The notes below the pieces were generated by a model that saw only the letters and a list, made by a program, of their open reading frames with translations, was not told where the DNA came from and did not search any database. Source: CAZYQW01 sp964649825 (GTDB taxonomy: Bacteria > Planctomycetota > B15-G4 > JADJEK01). From it: a DNA stretch of 64,000 bases. The DNA lies in NCBI GenBank assembly GCA_964649825.1, contig CAZYQW010000112.1:1-64000 (forward strand), written 5' to 3'. This document shows, piece after piece, positions 28,986-36,146 of the stretch; the first letter of the stretch is position 1, and each line of letters starts with the position of its first letter. The position numbers were made by a program, and so were the translations under genes.

Positions 28986-31784
28986 ATGCGAATCCCCTTC
29001 CGTCGTCGCCCCTTGACGCTGCGAGCCCGCCTCCTCTTTGCGATCGCCGGGCCGGCACTCGTGCTCGTGACGGCCGTGCTGGTAATCTCGGCCCAGGCGG
29101 AGATGCGCCACGCCCGAGAAGCGCTCGTCCGCGATGAGCGCTCGATCGTGCGGGCGCTCGGGCAGGACTTGGAACGCATAGCGCTCCTCGACGATCAGGC
29201 AATGGCGGCCGACATCGTGGCGCGGCTCCGGGAGTTCCCCGACATCGAGCACTTGGCGGTCCGCGACGTCGACGGGGGGACGTTGTTCACCTACCGGAAG
29301 GACGACGCGCCCGCTGGATCCGTCGAGCGAGCACCGCCGGCGCCGCTCGCGGCGGGCCAGACCGAGCGGTTCGAGAACGGGTCCCTCGTGCTCACGGTGA
29401 GTTTGCTGTCCGGGGGCGCTCCGTTCGCGCACGCCGTGCTCCGAATCAACACCGATTCGCTCTCGGCGCTATACCACCGGGCCATCGTGACCGCGGCGAT
29501 CGCCGGCTTGCTTGCCGTCATCCTGGGCGTCGTCGTGGCTCTGGCGTTGCGAGACGTCATCGCGGCGCCGATCCTCCGCCTGCGCGCCGCCGCGCTCAAG
29601 GTGACGGAACGGGGAGACTGCTCGCTCCGCGTCTCGGGAATCAGCGAAGGCGAGGTCGGTGACCTCGCGGACGCTTTCAACCACATGCTCGAGCACGTCG
29701 AGAGAAACAACGCCGAGATACGAAAGGCTCACGACGAGCTGGACGCACGGGTCCGAGCGAGGACGCGGGAGCTGAGCGAAGCCCGGCACCGAGCCGAGGA
29801 GGCGAGCCGCGCGAAGAGCGAGTTCCTTGCCAACATGAGCCACGAGATCCGCACGCCGATGAACGGGATCATCGGCATGAGCGAGCTCGTGTTGGAGACC
29901 GCGCTCGACGCGGAACAGCGCGAGTACGTCGGCACCGTGGTCGAGTGCGGCGAGTCGCTCCTGGCGCTCATCAATGACATCCTGGACCTGTCGAAGATCG
30001 AGGCGGGGAAGCTGGTCCTCGAGGACGCGCCGTTCGACGCGGGCGAGTGCGTGGAGAAGGCGATCGGCGTGGTCGCCCATCGCGCCGCGGACAAGAGGAT
30101 CGAACTGATCTGCGCGACGCCGGCGGCCGATCGCGTCTGGGTGCGCGGCGACCCCCTGCGCATTCGTCAGATCCTCGTCAACCTCGCCGGAAACGCCATC
30201 AAGTTCACCGACGCCGGCGAGGTCGAAGCTCGGATGGAGGTGGAGAAGCGCACGGAGAACGACGTGACCCTGTTGTTCTCCGTGCGCGACACCGGCATCG
30301 GGATCCCCAAGGATCGGCACGCCGCCATCTTCGAGAGCTTCGCGCAGGCGGACGGTGCCACGACCCGCCGCTACGGCGGCACCGGGTTGGGCCTCACCAT
30401 CTCCCGACGGATCGTGGAGCAGATGTCGGGGAGCCTCTGGCTCGAGAGCGAGCCGGGCCGCGGTTCCACGTTCAGCTTCCGCCTCACGCTTCCGATCGAG
30501 AGCCCCGGCGGCGCGGCCGGCGCGGACGCGGCTCGCTCGACGGCCCATCAGCTCGCCGGGAAACGCGTCCTGGTGGTGGATGACAACGAGACCAATCGCC
30601 GCGTCGTCCACGCCATGCTGGCCGCCTGGGGCTGCGCCGTGAGCACAGCTTCCGGCGCCCGCGAAGGACTGGACCGCCTGCGGGCCGAGTGCGCACGGTC
30701 GGTGCCGTTCGAACTGCTGCTGCTGGACGCGCAGATGCCCGGAATGGACGGGTTCGCGATGTCGCGCATCGTGGCCGATGATGCGTCGTGCGGCCGGCCG
30801 CTGGTGGTCATGCTCACGTCGGTCGCGCGCGAGCGCCAGGAAGAGAAGGGTGCGGTCTACGACGCCTGGCTCCTGAAGCCGATTCGACGGTCGGTGTTGA
30901 AGGACGCTTTGGTCCGGGTTCTCGATCCGTCGGCGCCCGCTGCCTCTCCCCTCCCCGAGCCGCCCCGGCCTCCCCCAGGGAACCGTCCCGGAGCCCGCGT
31001 GCTGTTGGTCGAGGACACGCCAATGAACGTCAGGCTCGCCGAGGTCATGTTGTCGAAGTGCGGGTGCCGCGTCACGACGGTGGAGCACGGTGAACACGCG
31101 CTGACGGCGCTGGAGGGGGCGACGTTCGACCTGGTGTTCATGGACGTCCAGATGCCCGTCATGGACGGGTTCGAGGCGACGCGCCGGATCCGGCTGCGCG
31201 AGCGATCGCGCGGCGGCCACGTTCCGATCGTCGCCATGACCGCCCACGCGATGGGTGCCGACCGGGACCGATGCATCGAGTCGGGCATGGACGACTACCT
31301 GTCGAAGCCGATCGGGGCGGCCGCGGTGCGCGAGATGCTGGAGAAGTGGATCCCGGCCCGAAGCGACGCGAAGGCCGACGCGGCGGGTCCGGACCACTCC
31401 CCCCACTCTCTTGGATCGCCCGAGCGCGCCGCTGGCCCCGAGGTCGACGTCGCCGAGGCGTTGGATCGTCTCGACGGCGACGAGGACCTCCTGCGGGAGA
31501 CGCTCGAGATCTTCCTCGAATGCGTTCCCCAGATGTTCCAGGACCTTTCGTCCGCGTCGTCGGCCGCGGACGCCCAAGCGCTCGGCAACGCCGCTCACGC
31601 GTTGAAGGGCGTCGCGGCCAACATCGGCGCCGAGCGGGTCCGCGGACTCGCGGAGCGCCTCGAACGGATGGGCCGGGACGAGACGCTCTCGGACGTCCCG
31701 AATCTCCTCGCCGAGCTCGACGGCCACCTGGGCCGGCTCGTCGAGGAGATCCGGGACATCACGAACGCGGGGGTCGTGTCATGA
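28986..31784 (+). CDS. BarA-like hybrid sensor histidine kinase
   Basis: 932 residues. Two transmembrane helices (about 14-35 and 163-185) flank a periplasmic sensor of about 125 residues; HAMP follows (about 186-240). HisKA carries His286 in 'LANMSHEIRTPMNGI'; HATPase has 'NLAGNAIKFTD', 'DTGIGIP' and 'GGTGLGL'. Two receivers follow, with Asp581 ('LLDAQMPGMDG') and Asp720 ('FMDVQMPVMDG'), and a C-terminal HPt with His871 ('AAHALKG'). All relay residues are present, so a full His-Asp-His relay is possible. The stop overlaps the ATG of a decayed receiver ORF. The ligand is unknown; the adjacent rhodanese hints at redox or sulfur. Confidence 0.94.
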   Translation: MRIPFRRRPLTLRARLLFAIAGPALVLVTAVLVISAQAEMRHAREALVRDERSIVRALGQDLERIALLDDQAMAADIVARLREFPDIEHLAVRDVDGGTLFTYRKDDAPAGSVERAPPAPLAAGQTERFENGSLVLTVSLLSGGAPFAHAVLRINTDSLSALYHRAIVTAAIAGLLAVILGVVVALALRDVIAAPILRLRAAALKVTERGDCSLRVSGISEGEVGDLADAFNHMLEHVERNNAEIRKAHDELDARVRARTRELSEARHRAEEASRAKSEFLANMSHEIRTPMNGIIGMSELVLETALDAEQREYVGTVVECGESLLALINDILDLSKIEAGKLVLEDAPFDAGECVEKAIGVVAHRAADKRIELICATPAADRVWVRGDPLRIRQILVNLAGNAIKFTDAGEVEARMEVEKRTENDVTLLFSVRDTGIGIPKDRHAAIFESFAQADGATTRRYGGTGLGLTISRRIVEQMSGSLWLESEPGRGSTFSFRLTLPIESPGGAAGADAARSTAHQLAGKRVLVVDDNETNRRVVHAMLAAWGCAVSTASGAREGLDRLRAECARSVPFELLLLDAQMPGMDGFAMSRIVADDASCGRPLVVMLTSVARERQEEKGAVYDAWLLKPIRRSVLKDALVRVLDPSAPAASPLPEPPRPPPGNRPGARVLLVEDTPMNVRLAEVMLSKCGCRVTTVEHGEHALTALEGATFDLVFMDVQMPVMDGFEATRRIRLRERSRGGHVPIVAMTAHAMGADRDRCIESGMDDYLSKPIGAAAVREMLEKWIPARSDAKADAAGPDHSPHSLGSPERAAGPEVDVAEALDRLDGDEDLLRETLEIFLECVPQMFQDLSSASSAADAQALGNAAHALKGVAANIGAERVRGLAERLERMGRDETLSDVPNLLAELDGHLGRLVEEIRDITNAGVVS

Positions 31785-31876
31785 CCCGCCGGTACGCCAT
31801 TCCTATCGTGGAGCGCGCCGCACCGGCGAACCCGAGGCTCGTCGGATCTCGGCGTCGCTTCGGGCCGGCCAAGTGA
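31781..31876 (+). pseudogene. Decayed start of a receiver domain
   Basis: 31 codons beginning at an ATG that overlaps the hybrid-kinase stop (ATGA). 'RRYAIPIVERAAP' aligns with 'NLYTILIVDDQPT', the start of the receiver-kinase gene at 26632, and the upstream junction (end of HPt, overlapping start) matches as well. After about 25 codons the similarity is lost and a stop occurs. The acidic Asp pair of the receiver has become Glu-Arg. Best read as what is left of a second receiver-kinase gene copy. Confidence 0.6.
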
Positions 31877-31992
31877 TCAAGACTGGACGAAGGAGCGGAC
31901 GAAGAACACCTCGGATTGAACGCCACCGGGCGAACCGTACGATGGCCCCGGATCCATAGAATGCCGGAAACTGGCCCGACCGCCGGACCTCC

Positions 31993-34203
31993 ATGACAGA
32001 GATCGACACCCTCGAACGGAAACGCCCCGGGGCCGCATCCGACGGCTTCTCCATCACGTTCGACGGCCCGACGCGCGTCGCGCTCGTCGGGGCGGGTTAC
32101 ATCTCCGATTTCCACCTGCAGATCCTGAGCGAGACGGAAGGCGTCGAGGTCGTCGCGATCTGCGACGCAGCGGAGGAGCGTGCGCGGAAGGCGGCGCGGC
32201 GATTCAAGGTGCAAAACGCGGTCACCCGCCTCGACGAGCTCCCAGGGTTGGGGGTGCAGGTCGCTCACCTGTCGGTACCACCGGATCTTCACGTGTCGCT
32301 CACCCGTGAGCTGCTCGGGCTTGGCATCGGAGTGTTCGCCGAGAAGCCGCTGGCGCTTTCGGCGGACGAGTCGCGGGGGCTCGCGGACATCGCGCGGGAA
32401 CGGCGGCTGCCGCTGGCCGTCAATCACAACAACGTGTTCCATCCCGCGTTCGCGCGGCTGGCGAGCAGAGTCGCGGCGGGCGAGATCGGGAGGGTTCAGC
32501 ACGTCCAGGTCACGCTGTCGGTACCGCTTCGGCAGCTCGACGCGGGGGACTACTCGCATTGGATGTTCCGCACGCCGCGCAACATCGTGTTCGAGCAGGC
32601 GACCCACCCGCTCAGCCAGGTCCACCACCTGATCGGCGCGGTGAAGCGAGCGAGGACGACGATCCTGTCGACGAAGGAGCTGCTGCCGGGTCAGGTCCTG
32701 CACGATCGCTGGCTCGTCGCAGCGGAGGCGGAACGGGCGACGGCGGAGATCTACATGGCGTTCGGACCGCCGTTCACGCGCAGCACGTTCCAGGTCCTTG
32801 GAACGGATGGATCGCTCGAGGCCGACCTGTTCCACGATCACCTGGTGGGCGAGGTGAAGACGATCTACCTCGACTTCTGGAACAGCTATCTCGCGGGGGC
32901 GCGGCGGGCGAAGGGGTATCGACGGGACGCGCGGAGGGTGCTGTTCGACTGGATCGGCTACACGCTCGGGATCCGCGATCGACGAGACTCGTTCTACGTG
33001 GGGATGCGTGATTCGATCCGGGCCTTCCACCGCGCTCTCCGGGCGGGGACGCGACTGCCGAGCGACGCGGACACGGCCACGGAAGTGATCGAGTGGTGCG
33101 ATGCCGTCGCAGCCGACGTGTCGGGGAAGGCTCCGCCCGTACTGGAGATTCCGAAGCCCGGTCCGACGCGCGCCGGCGAGGTCGTCGTGCTGGGCGCGAA
33201 CGGCTTCATCGGGAGGCGCGTGGTGAGCCGGCTGGTCGAGCGCGGCGTGCCGGTCACGGCGGTGATCCGGCGAGCGCACAGCCTGCCGACCGAGATCACC
33301 GAGCCGGCGAAGGACGGCCGGCTCCGCGTGGTGCGCGCGCACCTCGAGGACCTGGGCGACGTCGCCGCGGTGATGAAGGGCGCCAGGGCTTGCATCCACC
33401 TGGCGACCGGCGGCGGCGACACGTGGGAACAGGTCGAGCGGGCGATGGTAAACGGGTCGATCGGCGTCGCCGAGGCGTGCCGCGTCGCGGGGGTCGAGCG
33501 ACTCGTGTACGTCTCGTCGATCGCGGCGCTCTATCTGGGGCACGATTGCGGCTCGAACGAGATCGACGATTCCGACCCCACCGATCCGGAACCCGACGCG
33601 CGGCCGGTCTACGCCCGCGGCAAGATCGCGGCCGAGCGCGCCTTGCTCGAGTTCCAGTCGAAGCACGACGTCGGCCTCGTGATCGCCCGGCCCGGCGTGG
33701 TGCTCGGCCAAGGAACGCCGATGCAGCACAGCGGCATCGGGCTCTGGGTCCGCGACAACCACTGCGTCGCCTGGGGCCTCGGCGACCATCCCCTCCCGAT
33801 CGTGCTCGCCGACGACGTCGCCGATGCGCTGGTCGCGGCCGCTCTCCACGAGGGACCCGACTTGACCGGTAAGACGATGAACCTCTGCGCGAGACCTCCG
33901 CTCTCGGCTCGCGAGCTCGTGAACGAGATGAGGAAGGCGACCGGTCGACGCCTCTTCTTCCACGCCCGGGCGCTCTGGAAGAGCCAAGCGATGGAGATCG
34001 GCAAGTGGGTCGTGAAGAAGGCCGGACGCCGCGCGGGCGTCGTCTTCCCGTCCTATCGCGACTTGAAGTCACGCGCGCTCGTGCCCGCGTTCCGCTCGAA
34101 CCTCGCGCGCGACGTGCTTGGCTGGAAGCCGATCGAAGAGCGCGAGCCGTTCCTTGATCGGGCCGTCCGGGTCTACGAGCCCGACTCCGCCCGCTCCCGC
34201 TGA
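31993..34203 (+). CDS. Gfo/Idh/MocA oxidoreductase fused to NAD-dependent epimerase
   Basis: 736 residues, two Rossmann enzymes in one chain. The N-terminal half (about 25-375) is Gfo/Idh/MocA-like: 'VALVGAGYISDFH' at 29-41, the catalytic-loop 'EKP' at 117-119, and 'FEQATHPLSQVHHL'. The second half (about 396-730) is an extended SDR: 'VVVLGANGFIGRRV', the YxxxK active site in 'VYARGKIAAERA' (Tyr near 540), and 'IARPGVVLG'. The chain could oxidise and epimerise or reduce the same sugar nucleotide. The next gene, a GT4 transferase, overlaps the stop by one base, followed by a methyltransferase, so a role in glycan or lipid-sugar synthesis is likely. Start ATG 31993. Confidence 0.88.
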   Translation: MTEIDTLERKRPGAASDGFSITFDGPTRVALVGAGYISDFHLQILSETEGVEVVAICDAAEERARKAARRFKVQNAVTRLDELPGLGVQVAHLSVPPDLHVSLTRELLGLGIGVFAEKPLALSADESRGLADIARERRLPLAVNHNNVFHPAFARLASRVAAGEIGRVQHVQVTLSVPLRQLDAGDYSHWMFRTPRNIVFEQATHPLSQVHHLIGAVKRARTTILSTKELLPGQVLHDRWLVAAEAERATAEIYMAFGPPFTRSTFQVLGTDGSLEADLFHDHLVGEVKTIYLDFWNSYLAGARRAKGYRRDARRVLFDWIGYTLGIRDRRDSFYVGMRDSIRAFHRALRAGTRLPSDADTATEVIEWCDAVAADVSGKAPPVLEIPKPGPTRAGEVVVLGANGFIGRRVVSRLVERGVPVTAVIRRAHSLPTEITEPAKDGRLRVVRAHLEDLGDVAAVMKGARACIHLATGGGDTWEQVERAMVNGSIGVAEACRVAGVERLVYVSSIAALYLGHDCGSNEIDDSDPTDPEPDARPVYARGKIAAERALLEFQSKHDVGLVIARPGVVLGQGTPMQHSGIGLWVRDNHCVAWGLGDHPLPIVLADDVADALVAAALHEGPDLTGKTMNLCARPPLSARELVNEMRKATGRRLFFHARALWKSQAMEIGKWVVKKAGRRAGVVFPSYRDLKSRALVPAFRSNLARDVLGWKPIEEREPFLDRAVRVYEPDSARSR

Positions 34204-35366
34204 TGGGAGCCCCCCACCTCCTCCACGTCTTCGCCACCTTCACCGCTTCCGGTCCCCAGATCCGCGCGTCCGAGCTCATCCACGCGTTCGGAGCCGAGTT
34301 TCGCCACTCGATCATCGGGATGGACGGCCGCACCGACGCGATGGCGCTGCTCGATGACGCGCCGCAGGCGACGCTGCTCGCGACGCCGCCGGCCGGGACC
34401 GTGAACCGGATTCGTCGGCTGCGTGGCCTGCTCCGGCGTGGCGAGCCCGGCGTCTGCGACCGTCCGGACCTCCTCCTCACCTACAACTGGGGAAGCTTCG
34501 ACGCGGTGCTCGCCGCGCGCTCGGCGACGGCGAGGCCGCACGTGCATCACGAGGATGGGTTCAACCAGGACGAGGTGGATCGTCAGAAGACGCGACGCGT
34601 CTTCGCGCGGCGGGTCCTGCTCCGCGGATGCTCGCGCGTGGTCGTCTGCTCGCACCGCTTGCTGGACATCGCGACCTCGACGTGGCGCCTGCCGCGCGAC
34701 AAGACGTGCCTGATCCCGAACGGGATCCACGCTGAGCGGTTCCAAGGCGGGGACGGCCGGCCCGTCCGCGAGGGCCTCGGGATTCCGCGCGACGCGTTGG
34801 TGATCGGGACGGTCGGGCACCTCCGTCCCGTGAAGAACTTCGCCCGCCTCCTCGCGGCGGCGGCGCGGGTGGATGCCACGCGCGTGCGACGACCCATCCA
34901 CGTGATCCTCGTGGGAGACGGCGAGCTCCGAGCCGACCTCGAGAAACAAGCGCGGGCGGCGCCGCCGCCCGGAGGCCGCGTCCACTTCCCCGGGCATCGA
35001 CGCGACCTGCGCGACTTCTACGCCGCCATGGACTTGTTCAGCCTGACCAGCGACTCGGAGCAGCACCCGGTCGCGTTGCTCGAGGCGATGGCGGCCGGTC
35101 TCGCGGCGGCGGCGACGGACGTGGGCGACATCCACGCCGTCCTCCCGGACCGACAGCGGCGGTTCCTCGTGCCGGCCGACGTCGAGGCGCCCGGGCGGCT
35201 CGCCGAACGATTCACCGAGCTCCTCGCGAACGACGACCTGCGCGCGGAGCTCGGCCGGCGGAACGCGCTCCGCGTGCAGGAGGAGTACACGTTCGACTCG
35301 ATGGTCACCGCCTACCGGGCCGTGTACCAGGCCGCGATCGACGCGACGTTCGATGACGCCGCATGA
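34203..35366 (+). CDS. GT4-family glycosyltransferase
   Basis: 387 residues, ATG overlapping the upstream stop by one base. GT-B fold: an N-terminal acceptor domain ('HLLHVFATFTASGPQIRASEL') and a C-terminal donor domain with 'IPNGIHAERF', 'IGTVGHLRPVKNFARLL', 'LVGDGELRADLE', 'FPGHRRDLRDFYAAMDLFS' and the nucleotide-sugar binding 'HPVALLEAMAAGLAAAATDVG'. The EX7E-type motif is seen as the first Glu of 'EQHPVALLEAM' and the Glu seven residues later. Retaining transferase using a nucleotide sugar; acceptor unknown. Translationally coupled to the Gfo/Idh-epimerase fusion, which may make or modify its donor. Confidence 0.9.
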   Translation: MGAPHLLHVFATFTASGPQIRASELIHAFGAEFRHSIIGMDGRTDAMALLDDAPQATLLATPPAGTVNRIRRLRGLLRRGEPGVCDRPDLLLTYNWGSFDAVLAARSATARPHVHHEDGFNQDEVDRQKTRRVFARRVLLRGCSRVVVCSHRLLDIATSTWRLPRDKTCLIPNGIHAERFQGGDGRPVREGLGIPRDALVIGTVGHLRPVKNFARLLAAAARVDATRVRRPIHVILVGDGELRADLEKQARAAPPPGGRVHFPGHRRDLRDFYAAMDLFSLTSDSEQHPVALLEAMAAGLAAAATDVGDIHAVLPDRQRRFLVPADVEAPGRLAERFTELLANDDLRAELGRRNALRVQEEYTFDSMVTAYRAVYQAAIDATFDDAA

Positions 35367-35409
35367 CCCCGCCCACCACCAATGATCCCGATGACCCCGA
35401 TGCATCGAG

Positions 35410-35436
35410 GGGAAGTTATTCTGGCGCGGGCCCATA
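35410..35436 (+). promoter_or_regulatory. 27-nt intergenic motif, copy A
   Basis: Begins gggaagttattctggcgcgg and continues with gcccata. Nearly the same sequence recurs at 51408-51434. It sits 44 bases after a stop and 24 bases before the methyltransferase start. The layout GGAAGT, about 17 bases, ATAGTC could be an ECF-type promoter, but this is a guess. Confidence 0.3.
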
Positions 35437-35459
35437 GTCTGGAGGACCGAGGTCGAACG

Positions 35460-36128
35460 ATGGCCGAGTCCAACGTCTCGCTGATCAGGCGAATCGCCGC
35501 GCGGCTACGGCTGGCCCCATCCCCTTGGATCCCTCCGCCGGGCCGGGAACAGGCCGCCGGGTACTACGACTCGATGTATGGGGAGAGCTCCGAGTACGCG
35601 CGCGCGTACCACGAGTCGAAGTACTACTTCATCTGGACCGTGATCGTCGACCGCGTCCGCGCGCGGCCGGGCAGCCGCGTGCTCGAGGTCGGGTGCGGCA
35701 CGGGTCAGCTCGCTCAGTTCCTCGTCGACCAGGGGGTCCAACGGTACGTCGGCTTCGACTTCAGCGGCACGGCGATCGAGAAGGCGAACGCGAAGCAGAT
35801 CGCGAACGCGACCTTCCACCACGACGATGCGTTGACGACCGACCTCCACGAACGGGAGGACCACGACACGGTGATCTGCACCGAGGTCCTCGAACACGTC
35901 GAGCGCGACCTGGACGTCCTCGCCCGGATTCGTCCCGGAACGCGGTGCATCTGCACCGTTCCGAACTTCCCCTACGAGAGCCACGTCCGCTGCTTCGCGG
36001 ACGACCGCGAGGTGATCGACCGATACGGCCCGCTGCTGGAGGCGATCGACGTGTACACGCTCCGCGATCCGTCGAGCGCCTCGACGCTCTTCCATCTGTT
36101 CGAGGGCAGGCGGCGGGGCGACGAGTAG
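35460..36128 (+). CDS. Class I SAM-dependent methyltransferase
   Basis: 222 residues from ATG 35460 (an upstream in-frame ATG at 35382 is less likely because it precedes a promoter-like motif). Motif I is 'VLEVGCGTG' at about 74-82, then 'YVGFDFSGTAIEKA' (acidic ribose-binding Asp), 'FHHDDALTTD' and 'TVICTEVLEHVERD'. The fold matches Methyltransf_11/25. 'YYDSMYGESSEYARAYHES' near the N-terminus resembles methyltransferases in polysaccharide clusters. It lies between a glycosyltransferase and the receiver/PPDK-N protein, so a sugar or lipid substrate is plausible. Confidence 0.85.
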   Translation: MAESNVSLIRRIAARLRLAPSPWIPPPGREQAAGYYDSMYGESSEYARAYHESKYYFIWTVIVDRVRARPGSRVLEVGCGTGQLAQFLVDQGVQRYVGFDFSGTAIEKANAKQIANATFHHDDALTTDLHEREDHDTVICTEVLEHVERDLDVLARIRPGTRCICTVPNFPYESHVRCFADDREVIDRYGPLLEAIDVYTLRDPSSASTLFHLFEGRRRGDE

Positions 36129-36146
36129 ACGCTCGACACGACGACG

